Source: Dehalococcoidia bacterium
GTDB taxonomy: Bacteria; Chloroflexota; Dehalococcoidia; Lucifugimonadales; UBA3495
Length of the DNA: 7,856 bases
Assembly (NCBI GenBank): GCA_022823105.1
Contig: JAJDXU010000362.1
Span: 1 to 7,856, forward strand
Direction of reading: 5' to 3'
Shown: positions 1 through 6,561 of the stretch, in pieces
Layout: each line of letters starts with the position of its first letter
Position numbering within the stretch: position 1 is the first letter of the stretch
Program-made: the position numbers and the translations under genes
The notes under the pieces: model-generated
The model's database searches: none
What the model was told of the DNA's origin: nothing
Seen by the model: the letters and a program-made list of their open reading frames with translations, nothing else

Positions 1-66
1 GGCAAGATGGACGCCATGAACGAGCGTCTGGAAGGCAAGATGGACGCCATGAACGAGCGGCTCGAA
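1..66 (+). repeat. Two tandem 33-bp coding repeats
   Basis: Bases 1-33 and 34-66 are copies of one 33-bp unit differing only near the end (cgtctg versus cggctc), both coding for GKMDAMNERLE. Identity at the DNA level suggests recent unit duplication. More copies may lie left of the window. Confidence 0.85.
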
Positions 67-186
67 GGCAAAATCGAGGGCTTGGACGCCAAAATCGATG
101 CCATGGGTTATCGGCTGTTGCTCAGGCTAACGGGAGTCATGGCCACGTTGACGGCGGTCGCGGTGGCTGTGGCCAAGTTTCTTTAA
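1..186 (+). CDS. C-terminal part of a hendecad coiled-coil, membrane-anchored protein (5' end outside window)
   Basis: The frame is open from base 1 and ends at TAA 184-186, giving 61 visible residues; the start lies to the left. It begins with two nearly identical 11-residue repeats, GKMDAMNERLE, then a diverged stretch (GKIEGLDAKIDAM). Hydrophobic residues fall at a 3-4-4 spacing (M3, M6, L10, M14), the signature of a hendecad coiled coil. The last 20 or so residues (LTGVMATLTAVAVAVAKFL) form one hydrophobic segment, so the protein probably sits on the membrane by a C-terminal anchor with its coiled coil in the cytoplasm. Small proteins of this layout are common in bacteria and mostly uncharacterised. 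A strong hairpin follows 7 bases after the stop. No enzymatic function can be assigned. The reading frame is well supported; the role is unknown. Confidence 0.7.
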   Translation, partial: GKMDAMNERLEGKMDAMNERLEGKIEGLDAKIDAMGYRLLLRLTGVMATLTAVAVAVAKFL

Positions 187-192
187 ACTACG

Positions 193-229
193 ACCGGGAG
201 GCATCGGCGGTTTTGCCCTGCCTCCCGGT
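193..229. terminator. Hairpin between convergent genes, likely bidirectional terminator
   Basis: ACCGGGAGGCA (193-203) pairs perfectly with TGCCTCCCGGT (219-229) across a 15-nt loop. It lies 7 bases after the stop of the rightward coiled-coil gene and 25 bases beyond the stop of the leftward permease gene, where a shared terminator would be expected. The T-runs beyond the stem are short on both strands (ATTTG and GTAGTTT), so intrinsic termination is likely but not textbook. Confidence 0.7.
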
Positions 230-247
230 ATTTGTGCGGACCGTTAT

Positions 248-263
248 CGGTCGCTAGCGACCG
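248..263. repeat. 16-nt perfect palindrome over the permease stop codon
   Basis: CGGTCGCTAGCGACCG is fully self-complementary and includes the TAG stop (254-256) of the leftward permease gene. It may add to 3'-end RNA structure next to the 193-229 hairpin, or be a chance result of codons there. No protein-binding role is implied. Confidence 0.5.
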
Positions 264-1162
264 CGCAGGCGCGGGTCGAACACGTCGCGCAGGGCGTCGC
301 CCAACAGGTTGAACCCCATCACCACCATGAAGATGGCGAGGCCGGGGAATATGGCCAGCCACGGACCGGCCTTGACGTGCGCCGAAGCCGCTCGCACCAG
401 CATCCCGCCCCAGCTGGGCTGGTCCGGTGGAGTGCCCACCCCCAGGAACGACAGGGACGATTCGATGATGATGGCAAACCCCAGGTAATACGTCGCCAGA
501 ACCAGGTAGGTCGCGAAGCAGTTGGGCACGATGTGCCGCATGATTATGCGCCATGGCGGCGCGCCGATGGCCGTTGCCGCCGTCACGTAGTCCAACTCCC
601 GCAGCGATAACACCTGGGAACGCACCGTTCTGATCACGGGGGCGATCATGCCGATCACTATGGCCAGGATCACGGTGTTCAACGACGGCGTGACCACGGC
701 CATGATCGCCAGGGCTATCAGCAGGCCCGGCAGGGACATCAGCGAGTCCACAATCCGCTGCGAGATTGTGTCAATGATGCCGCCGGAGTAGGTGAGCGCC
801 ACGCCGAGGATGAAACTCCCCGTGATGCCCACCAGCACACTGCCCAATCCGACGTACAGCGAAATCCGCGCTCCGTAGATCAGGCGGCTCAAAACGTCCC
901 GGCCCACGTAGTCCGCGCCCAGAAGGTATGTGGAGTTCGGCGCCTCCCAGGGCTGCGCCGGTGTGGACCGCGGGTCATAGGGCGAGAGCACCGGCGCCAG
1001 CGCTGCTACTATCACCAGCAGCACGACTATCACGCCGCCGATTGCGCCCAGTGGCTTCGTGCGGACGAAACGTATGAGTCCGGTCCATGAACGCGACACC
1101 AGCCCCGGGGCCGGAAGGGCCTCGCGGGCCATGGTCGCTTGTTCCGTAGTTTGATTGATCAT
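254..1162 (-). CDS. DppC/OppC-type ABC transporter permease
   Basis: This 302-aa protein is a membrane-spanning subunit of a peptide/nickel-class ABC importer. After a cytoplasmic N-terminus comes a first membrane segment (about 38-60). The family motif LGADYVGRDVLSRLIYGAR follows at 81-99, then further hydrophobic segments at about 101-125, 145-175, 216-235 and 268-287. The EAA loop that contacts the ATPase is at about 191-214 (AATAIG...HIVPN). GVGTPPDQPSWGGML (241-255) and the C-terminal DPRLRGR are also typical of DppC. Length is normal. ATG 1162 is preceded by AGGTG; an internal ATG at codon 11 is a weaker alternative. It is the last gene of the operon, 52 nt after the DppB-like gene, and no ATPase gene follows. 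The transported substrate cannot be read from the sequence. Confidence 0.95.
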   Translation of the reverse strand: MINQTTEQATMAREALPAPGLVSRSWTGLIRFVRTKPLGAIGGVIVVLLVIVAALAPVLSPYDPRSTPAQPWEAPNSTYLLGADYVGRDVLSRLIYGARISLYVGLGSVLVGITGSFILGVALTYSGGIIDTISQRIVDSLMSLPGLLIALAIMAVVTPSLNTVILAIVIGMIAPVIRTVRSQVLSLRELDYVTAATAIGAPPWRIIMRHIVPNCFATYLVLATYYLGFAIIIESSLSFLGVGTPPDQPSWGGMLVRAASAHVKAGPWLAIFPGLAIFMVVMGFNLLGDALRDVFDPRLRGR

Positions 1163-1214
1163 GGCAACACCTGCCGATGAGTAATAGCCGTCTTCTGTGC
1201 TTGCGGGCCCGTGT

Positions 1215-2174
1215 TTATGAGTAGCGGATCCGCGGGTCCAGGATGCCGTAGAGCATGTCGATGATCAGGTTCAGCAGCAGCACCACGGCCGCCGTCATCA
1301 GGATCACGCCCTGAATCACCGGGAAGTCCCGGTGGTTGATGGCGTCGATCAGGAAATTGCCAACGCCGGGAACGACAAAGATCTGCTCAACGATGATGAC
1401 GCCGCCCAGCAGCCGCCCGAATTGGTAGCCGGACACGGTTACCACGGGGAGCAGCGCGTTCTTCAGCGCGTGGCGACCCACCACAACCCACTCCCGCAGG
1501 CCCTTGGATCGCGCCGTTCTCATGTAGTCTTCGCGCATCACTTCCAGCATCGCCGACCGGGTCACCCGGGCCGTGAACGCCATGTCATGGAAACCGATCA
1601 CGGCGGCCGGCAACACCATCAATTTCAGGTTCTGCACCGGGTCTTCCCATAAGTGGGCGTATTCCAGGGGCGGCAGCCAGCCTGTCCCATACACCAGCGC
1701 GTAAATCACCAGCACCCCAATCCAGAAGGTCGGCATGGCGATCCCCAGCAGCGCGATGACCCGGCTCGCATAGTCCACGCCTGAGTCCTGCTTCATTGCC
1801 GACAGCACACCCAGAGGCACGGCAGTGGCAAACGCCAGCACGATGGCCAGCACCGCCAGTTCGAAGGTCCTGGCGAAGCGCTCAACCAACTCCAGGCCGA
1901 AAGGCTGCCCATAGTAGAGGGATATCCCCAGGTCGCCGCGAATGACGCCCCACAGCCAGTCAGCATACTGCACGTAGATGGGACGGTTGAGTCCCAGGTC
2001 CTCGCGCAGGCGCTCGAAGTCCTCGTTGGTGACCGTCCCGCTGGCGTCCTCTCCGGTGAGCAGGAATACCGCGGCGTCGCCAGGCACTATGGAGAACAGC
2101 GCGAACACCAGTATGGTGGCCAGCAGCATCGTGGGAATGAAGAGAAGAAATCTTCTAATCAGGTACTGAGACAT
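1215..2174 (-). CDS. DppB/OppB-type ABC transporter permease
   Basis: This 319-aa permease pairs with the downstream DppC-like protein to form the importer channel. The N-terminal segment (about 8-31) ends in IVPGD, the usual DppB opening, and GDLGISLYYGQP is at 80-91. Membrane segments follow at about 104-125, 137-162, 185-200, 240-262 and 288-308. The EAA loop lies at about 216-243 (DYMRTARSKG...LPV). The family block EQIFVVPGVGNFLIDAI (263-279) with HRDFPVIQG, and the C-terminal LDPRIRY, are canonical. Length is normal. GGAG lies about 7 nt before the ATG at 2174, with GAGG directly adjacent. It is the middle gene of the operon, 121 nt after the binding-protein gene; that gap contains a strong hairpin, which suggests unequal expression of binding protein and permeases. 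Confidence 0.95.
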   Translation of the reverse strand: MSQYLIRRFLLFIPTMLLATILVFALFSIVPGDAAVFLLTGEDASGTVTNEDFERLREDLGLNRPIYVQYADWLWGVIRGDLGISLYYGQPFGLELVERFARTFELAVLAIVLAFATAVPLGVLSAMKQDSGVDYASRVIALLGIAMPTFWIGVLVIYALVYGTGWLPPLEYAHLWEDPVQNLKLMVLPAAVIGFHDMAFTARVTRSAMLEVMREDYMRTARSKGLREWVVVGRHALKNALLPVVTVSGYQFGRLLGGVIIVEQIFVVPGVGNFLIDAINHRDFPVIQGVILMTAAVVLLLNLIIDMLYGILDPRIRYS

Positions 2175-2225
2175 TCCTCAACTCCGGCCGGCATTATCAG
2201 CACAGCAATTCGGATCATTATACAC

Positions 2226-2260
2226 TTTGGCCGGCCCTATAAAGGTCAGAGCCGGCCAAA
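2226..2260 (-). promoter_or_regulatory. Intercistronic hairpin between binding protein and permease genes
   Basis: Read leftward, TTTGGCCGGC and GCCGGCCAAA form a perfect 10-bp stem with a 15-nt loop, 36-70 nt after the binding-protein stop. No U-run follows, so full termination is unlikely. Such hairpins after binding-protein genes (malE is the known case) protect the upstream mRNA from 3' decay and raise the binding protein to permease ratio. Just past it, at 2217-2222, is a perfect leftward TATAAT, 43 nt before the permease start. It has no convincing -35 at 16-18 nt, so an internal promoter is only possible. Confidence 0.65.
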
Positions 2261-2295
2261 AGTCATTCGGCGGTTTGCGCCAGGCGCGGACGGGC

Positions 2296-4233
2296 TTACG
2301 GACGGTAACCCCGTTCGGCGTTGGCATTGTGGTCGCAGGCCGACGCTTCGCCGCCGGCCCACCACACGTGGTCCCACTTCTTGATCAACTGAACGGTCGG
2401 CGGGTAGTGGTAGTTGCGGATGCGGCAGTCGAAGGCTCCTCCGCTGGAGTACCAAAGCACCGGCAGCCAGTGGCTTTCACCCTGGTGCAAGATCTCGGCC
2501 AGAGCTTCCAGGTGCCCCTGGCGAGTCGCCGGGTCAACCTCGCGGTTCTGGAGGTCGATCAACTCGTCAACCCGGTCATTCTGCCAGTTGTGCGGATTGC
2601 GCAGCACGTCCTGCAGGTAGAACTGGTTGATGATGTCGCCCGGGTCGCGCAGGATGATGCCCGTGCCCACGCCGTCAAAGTTGGACACGCCGTCCCGCAT
2701 TCCCACGTACATCGTGGCCAGGTCGGTGGGTTGGATGACGATGTTGATGTTCAGGTCTTCCCGCAACTGCGGCGCAACGGTCTCGGCCGTGGACAGCGAC
2801 GGGTTGGAGTTCACCACGTTGTGCGTAACCTCGAAACCGTCAGGATAGCCGGCTTCGGTGAGCAGCTGCCTGGCTTCGGTCAATGCGGCCTCACGGTCGC
2901 CGTAGGCCACGTTGTTGGCGCGCAGGGATTCCAGGTCTTCAACAACGCCGGGCGCGAAGAAGGTGCCGGGCTGGCCAAATCCCAGGATCGCCTTTTCGAC
3001 GGCGTTGTCCCGGTCAATACCCAGGTACATCGCCCGACGCACGCGCGGGTCGTCAAAGGGCGGCTTCTGGTGGTTCAGGAAGAAAGCCTGTACGCCGGAA
3101 GCTTCCAGGATGACGGCGCGGACGCGGCCGTTTGTGTCCTCTTCCAGGCGGGCCATGTCTTCCGGCCGGTTGCTGCCCGTGACGGGCTGGTAGGAACCGT
3201 AAACCTGTCCGGCCTGCAGCGCCGACAGGCGGCGGGCGGTGTCGCGAATCAGGAATATCTTCAGGCCGTCAAAGAAGGGGCGGCCCTCCTTGAAGTAGTT
3301 GGGGTTGCGGTCGTACGAATAGCCCGAGTCCTTTTCCCAGTCGCGCAGCATCCACGGGCCGGAACCGATCAGGCTGTCGGGACTGCCGGCGTTGATGGCG
3401 GAAAGCGCTTCCACCTGGGTCTTGCCCGTGTTGGCCTGCTCCTGGGTGAGGTTCTCGCCAACGTGCTTCGGGTACACCTTCATGTAGTCGGATGCCAGGT
3501 TGGGCAGGAAGCCGGCGGCGGGGAACCGCAGCGGAACCTTGACCGTCTTGGCGTCGATGGCCTCGGCGGTGCCGTGCACCACGAAGTTGTTCAGGAAGCC
3601 GGTGCGGGCGCGCAGCACGCCCTCCTCAACCTGACCCAGCGTGATGCGGTCGATGGAGAACGCGATGTCCTCGGCTTCAACCGGGTGGCCGTCCGAGAAC
3701 GTGGCGTCGGGATGTATGTTGAAGACGTAACCGAACTCGTCGCCATCCTCGTATGACTCCCAGCTCACCGCCAGGTCGCCAATGATCTCGTTGGGGTTCA
3801 CCGGGTTGTATTCCAGGATCTGGTTGAACCGCGGGCCCGACGGGATGAGCACGGTGTTCATGGAACCGCCGTAGTGGACGTCCCAGAAACCGGGGTTGCT
3901 GGTCGCCACCAACGGGAAATCACCGCGATAGTGCTGGGCCTCGCCGGTCTGCCACCAGTCGGGGCGCTGGTCCGCGGCCGCTACGGCGGTGGGAACCGGC
4001 ACGGCAGTCGGGGCAACGTTCAGCGGAGCGGTTGGCGTAGGCTCCACGGCGCCGGCGAAGGGGTTTAGCGTGGGAGTGGCGGCAGCCTGTTGCGGTGCGC
4101 TCCCACCGCCGGACGTGTCGCCTGTTGTTGCCGGTGCAGTGGCCGCGCCACCACAGCCGACCATCGCAACCGTCGCGGCCAAAGCACACAGCGCAAGCAG
4201 CGTTCGTGGATGCCAGAATCGTCGCAAATCCAT
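2296..4233 (-). CDS. Extracytoplasmic solute-binding lipoprotein, family 5 (peptide/nickel type)
   Basis: This 645-aa protein captures the ligand outside the membrane and hands it to the two permeases. Residues 1-27 form a lipoprotein signal: basic DLRRFWHPR, a hydrophobic core, then MVGC with Cys27 as the likely lipid-modified residue. A Thr/Pro/Ala-rich linker spans about 28-95. The SBP_bac_5 domain shows IIGDLAVSW (150-158), ATFSDGHPVEAEDIAFSIDRI-like motif (177-197), GSGPWML with a following YDRNPNYF (291-314) and FFLNHQKPPFDDPRVRRAM (384-402). The C-terminus is normal. The same frame opens 16 codons further upstream, but ATG 4233 has GGGAGGA about 8 nt upstream and puts the signal peptide at the N-terminus, so it is preferred. 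First gene of the operon; promoter at 4329-4357. The ligand is unknown; 'peptide' is only the family name. Confidence 0.95.
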   Translation of the reverse strand: MDLRRFWHPRTLLALCALAATVAMVGCGGAATAPATTGDTSGGGSAPQQAAATPTLNPFAGAVEPTPTAPLNVAPTAVPVPTAVAAADQRPDWWQTGEAQHYRGDFPLVATSNPGFWDVHYGGSMNTVLIPSGPRFNQILEYNPVNPNEIIGDLAVSWESYEDGDEFGYVFNIHPDATFSDGHPVEAEDIAFSIDRITLGQVEEGVLRARTGFLNNFVVHGTAEAIDAKTVKVPLRFPAAGFLPNLASDYMKVYPKHVGENLTQEQANTGKTQVEALSAINAGSPDSLIGSGPWMLRDWEKDSGYSYDRNPNYFKEGRPFFDGLKIFLIRDTARRLSALQAGQVYGSYQPVTGSNRPEDMARLEEDTNGRVRAVILEASGVQAFFLNHQKPPFDDPRVRRAMYLGIDRDNAVEKAILGFGQPGTFFAPGVVEDLESLRANNVAYGDREAALTEARQLLTEAGYPDGFEVTHNVVNSNPSLSTAETVAPQLREDLNINIVIQPTDLATMYVGMRDGVSNFDGVGTGIILRDPGDIINQFYLQDVLRNPHNWQNDRVDELIDLQNREVDPATRQGHLEALAEILHQGESHWLPVLWYSSGGAFDCRIRNYHYPPTVQLIKKWDHVWWAGGEASACDHNANAERGYRP

Positions 4234-4273
4234 TAAGTGAGTCCTCCCTGAATATCGCCCTTTGATGTTTGAT

Positions 4274-4310
4274 CGGCACAATGCCGACGGAAACCCGTCC
4301 GGCTGTGCCG
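4274..4310 (-). promoter_or_regulatory. Stem-loop in the 5' leader of the importer mRNA
   Basis: CGGCACA (4274-4280) pairs with TGTGCCG (4304-4310). Inside it GCCGACGG (4283-4290) pairs with CCGTC/GGC (4295-4303) with a single bulged base. In total there are 15 pairs, a 2-nt and a 1-nt bulge and a 4-nt loop. It falls in the roughly 90-nt leader between the predicted start site and ATG 4233, about 40 nt before the start codon. No U-run follows on the transcribed strand, so it is not an obvious attenuator. It may affect RNA stability or translation. I do not recognise a riboswitch class. Confidence 0.55.
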
Positions 4311-4328
4311 AATTGTCAGCAACGTGGG

Positions 4329-4357
4329 ATGCTAATCGCGCTTGATGAGCTTGTCAA
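4329..4357 (-). promoter_or_regulatory. Promoter of the importer operon
   Basis: On the minus strand a perfect -35 TTGACA (4352-4357) is separated by exactly 17 nt from TAGCAT (4329-4334, 4 of 6 matches to TATAAT). Transcription would start near 4322, leaving a leader of about 90 nt before ATG 4233. This is the best housekeeping-sigma match upstream of the binding-protein gene. Confidence 0.65.
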
Positions 4358-4367
4358 ACCCAATCTG

Positions 4368-4407
4368 GCGATATTGATGCATGTACACTATCCTCAAACG
4401 CGATATT
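4368..4407. promoter_or_regulatory. Repeated GCGATATT upstream of the importer promoter
   Basis: GCGATATT occurs at 4368-4375 and 4400-4407, 32 bp apart (about three helical turns), both just upstream of the -35. A third copy is inverted at 4251-4258, near the binding-protein start. The placement fits an activator or repressor site, but no regulator gene is in the window and an 8-mer can recur by chance. Confidence 0.3.
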
Positions 4408-4856
4408 AGAGCATGCGATTCTTGCCGTCGGGATATCCGTATTCGGCTGTCAATCGCCTCGCTTGCGTCACAGTTCGGGCCCCAAGCCAATGGACAAAGC
4501 GCGATTGATGCCACCCAACTTGTCCGAATCCACGGCCACGCTCGAAGCGGAGGACGCGCCAGGTTAAGCGATACCCGGGTTGACCTTCTCGACCCCGTTG
4601 TGCATGTCGAGGCGCGGAACGGAGCGCAGCGAGCAGGCCAATGTGACGCCGCGTTACAATCCGTACGCCGCGCCGTGAGCCTTCCAAATATCCCTCACCG
4701 CTGACGCCAGAGACCGCAGCGCTTTCAAAACGACGCTCCGCCAGCAAAACTCCCCCTGCGGACGACTATCATGCACGGCGAACAACGCGTCGGCGTCGGT
4801 TGTGACGCCCTAGCCGGTCGCTTGTTTCGCGGCCCATATCCCCAAACACGCTCGCC
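4408..4856. other. Gene-free divergent intergenic stretch
   Basis: About 450 bp without a supportable gene. Open frames on both strands (up to 113 codons) lack convincing ribosome sites, have unstructured Arg-rich translations and resemble no family I know. No tRNA, CRISPR or IS end was found. AAGCGCGATT at 4497-4506 is an inverted copy of 4334-4343, which lies across the importer promoter's -10 and spacer. The region may carry further regulatory sites or decayed sequence. Confidence 0.5.
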
Positions 4857-4885
4857 CTGACGGATTCCCCAAAACCGTCTATAAT
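4857..4885 (+). promoter_or_regulatory. Promoter of the amidohydrolase gene
   Basis: CTGACG (4857-4862, 4 of 6 matches to TTGACA) is 17 nt upstream of a perfect TATAAT (4880-4885). Transcription would begin near 4892, giving a leader of about 73 nt to ATG 4965. It faces away from the importer promoter, so the two transcription units are divergent. Confidence 0.65.
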
Positions 4886-4964
4886 CAGCAATCAGCCCGA
4901 ATAGCCTGCCCCATCGCGCGAATACTTTGGATAACATCGCCCGCCCCGATAGGAGACGGCGCCC

Positions 4965-5936
4965 ATGGCAGTTCGAGTCCTTGATGTCCACGCTCATATC
5001 ACCCCGGCCAGCGCCCTGCGGGCGATGCAAAGCGGCGATAACTGGTTCGGTGTCAGCGCCCCCACACTCTACAATCAGCACCGCTACAACCCCCGGACCT
5101 TCTGGACGCCCGAGCAGCGCATCGCGGATATGCAGTCCCTCGGGGTGGACGTCCACGTCCTGTCCACCAACGCCAACATGTACTCCTATGACCTGGACCC
5201 CGACCAGACCATGGCCATGCACCGCGAGTGCAACGAATACGTCGCCCAGCTCACCGAGGAGTACCCGGAACGGTTCGCCGGCCTGGCCCACCTTCCCATG
5301 CAGGACGTCGGCGCAGCCATCGAGGAGCTCACCCGCTCAGTTGAGCAACTCGGCCTCAAGGGCGCCATGATCGGCGATCACGTCAATGGCCGCACCTTCG
5401 ACGACCCGTACTTCAACCCGCTCTGGGCCACCGCCGAACGACTCGGCGCCATGTTTCTCATCCACCAGGGCGGCGGCACCGTCGTGTCCCACCGACTCGA
5501 CCGCTATCACCTGCCTAACACCATTGGCAACCTGGCCGACCGTGCGGTCACCTTCGCGTCATTCGTGTTCGGTGGCGTGATGGACCGCTACCCCAACCTC
5601 AGGATCTGCCTCTGCCACGGCGGCGGTTACGCCTGCTACGGCATCGGCCGCATGGATCGAGGCGGGCAGGTCCGCCCCGAGGCGCGCGCCAACATTGACC
5701 AGCCGCCCAGCGCCTACCTCAGCCGTTTCTACTATGACTGCCTCACCCACAGCGAGGAGGGCCTGCGCATGCTAATCGACATGGTCGGCATCGAGCAGAT
5801 CGTCTTCGGAACCGACTGGCCTTTCGATATGTGCGCCGACTGGCCCGTTTCCTGGCTCCTCGGCATGGAAACGCTCTCCCGGCACGAAAAGGAGTCCATC
5901 CTGTTCGCCAACCTTGAACGACTCCTCAATATCTAG
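4965..5936 (+). CDS. ACMSD-family amidohydrolase (metal-dependent decarboxylase/hydrolase)
   Basis: This 323-aa TIM-barrel protein is of the amidohydrolase_2 type, related to aminocarboxymuconate-semialdehyde decarboxylase. The metal site is visible: HxH at His9 and His11 (LDVHAH), His167 (LIHQGGG), His218 (LCHGGG) and Asp284 (FGTDWPF). These are the ligands known for ACMSD, with the same spacing at the N-terminus and a uniform 10-residue shift later. Arg52 in TPEQRIADM lies where that family places a substrate-carboxylate Arg. Family members perform non-oxidative decarboxylation of carboxylated aromatics or semialdehydes, or hydrolysis, so the substrate is open. It is probably cytosolic; there is no signal peptide. 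AGGAGA lies about 9 nt before ATG 4965. Length is normal. The VOC gene follows 131 nt downstream on the same strand, and the importer operon is divergent, hinting at uptake plus breakdown of one compound. Confidence 0.9.
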   Translation: MAVRVLDVHAHITPASALRAMQSGDNWFGVSAPTLYNQHRYNPRTFWTPEQRIADMQSLGVDVHVLSTNANMYSYDLDPDQTMAMHRECNEYVAQLTEEYPERFAGLAHLPMQDVGAAIEELTRSVEQLGLKGAMIGDHVNGRTFDDPYFNPLWATAERLGAMFLIHQGGGTVVSHRLDRYHLPNTIGNLADRAVTFASFVFGGVMDRYPNLRICLCHGGGYACYGIGRMDRGGQVRPEARANIDQPPSAYLSRFYYDCLTHSEEGLRMLIDMVGIEQIVFGTDWPFDMCADWPVSWLLGMETLSRHEKESILFANLERLLNI

Positions 5937-6014
5937 TCCACCTGCGAGAAGCCAATGGCCGGCTCAACCTTGGAGCGCACACCCACACCGTCAAGGGGTT
6001 GGACACCAAACCCA

Positions 6015-6032
6015 AAATCCTGTAAATCCTGT
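6015..6032. repeat. Tandem 9-bp direct repeat before the VOC gene
   Basis: AAATCCTGT occurs twice in direct succession (6015-6023 and 6024-6032), followed by GCATCC. It lies in the 131-nt gap between the amidohydrolase and VOC genes, 36 nt before the VOC start. I recall similar ATCCTGT-type repeats in intergenic regions of other bacteria. No function is evident. Confidence 0.5.
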
Positions 6033-6067
6033 GCATCCATGCAAAACAAACCGGAGGACATCTGAAC

Positions 6068-6463
6068 ATGGGACTCAACGCTGACAACATCCGCCTCAAG
6101 GCCATCAACCACATCACCTACAACGTGCGGGACAAGGACATCGCCCTCAAGTGGTACCAGGAAGTCCTGGGCGTCAAGCAGATCCCGAAGATGGTGGACA
6201 GCGACAACCTCTACTGGCTGCAGCTTCCCAGCGGCGCCATGGTCCACATCATCGAGAACCCCGACGCTCCGTCCGCGCCGTCTCACCACACCGCCTTCGA
6301 GGTGGACGACATCTCAGCCGCCCGCGACGAACTGCAAAACATCGGCGTGGAGTGCACCGATATCCAGACGCGCCACGACGGCCAGCAGGCCTTCTACTTC
6401 CACGACCCCGACCACAACCGCCTGGAAATCTGCACCAAGTCCGGCTTCGGCGTCCTGGTCTAA
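6068..6463 (+). CDS. VOC-superfamily protein (glyoxalase/extradiol dioxygenase fold)
   Basis: This 131-aa single-domain protein has the two paired beta-alpha-beta-beta-beta modules of the vicinal oxygen chelate fold. Module one starts with INHITYNVRDKDIALKWYQ (13-31) followed by LGV. Module two starts with HHTAFEVDDISAARDEL (73-89) and ends with FYFHDPDHNRLEI (109-121), the usual DPDGN-like close with a metal-ligand Glu. Likely metal ligands are His15, His60, His74 and Glu120, so the site appears complete. Members include glyoxalase I, dioxygenases, epimerases and resistance proteins, so the reaction is not determined. GGAGGA lies about 9 nt before ATG 6068. It probably shares a transcript with the amidohydrolase, since no clear promoter was seen in the gap. 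A palindrome follows 23 nt after the stop. Confidence 0.9.
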   Translation: MGLNADNIRLKAINHITYNVRDKDIALKWYQEVLGVKQIPKMVDSDNLYWLQLPSGAMVHIIENPDAPSAPSHHTAFEVDDISAARDELQNIGVECTDIQTRHDGQQAFYFHDPDHNRLEICTKSGFGVLV

Positions 6464-6486
6464 ACCCGGCGACATCGAAGACGTGC

Positions 6487-6515
6487 GTAGGGGCGGGTTT
6501 GAAACCCGCCCCTAC
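6487..6515. repeat. Perfect 29-nt palindrome, dispersed-repeat type
   Basis: GTAGGGGCGGGTTT (6487-6500) and AAACCCGCCCCTAC (6502-6515) are exact reverse complements around a single G. The element lies between the convergent VOC gene and the leftward 130-aa gene. I recall near-identical GTAGGGGCGGG-type palindromes scattered between genes in several bacterial groups; their spurious translations give phrases like 'GAGLKPAPT', also seen here. It would form a very stable hairpin and may end or protect the VOC transcript, but it lacks a T-run. It could also be a small non-autonomous mobile repeat. Confidence 0.75.
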
Positions 6516-6561
6516 TATTCCGTGCTCTACGTTCTCGTGGCGCGACGGTTGGTCGCCGCTG

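Noticed and set aside
254..554. Frames of 77 to 123 codons overlapping the DppC-like gene
   Set aside because: They overlap a confident permease gene and their translations (His/Arg/Pro-rich) resemble no protein family.
2227..3756. Rightward open frame of 509 codons opposite the binding-protein gene
   Set aside because: It lies almost entirely antisense to a clear SBP_bac_5 gene. The translation is Val/Gly/Arg-rich without domains and has no ribosome site; it follows from GC-rich codon use on the other strand.
4234..4281. 16-codon upstream extension of the binding protein
   Set aside because: It would bury the lipoprotein signal and its start sits in the leader hairpin; ATG 4233 has a much better ribosome site.
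4381..4747. Open frames of 107 and 113 codons in the divergent region
   Set aside because: No ribosome site, Arg-rich low-quality translations on both strands, and no recognisable motif.
4725..5291. Leftward frame of 188 codons opposite the amidohydrolase
   Set aside because: It is antisense to a gene with a full set of metal ligands; it reads as a mirror of that gene's codons.
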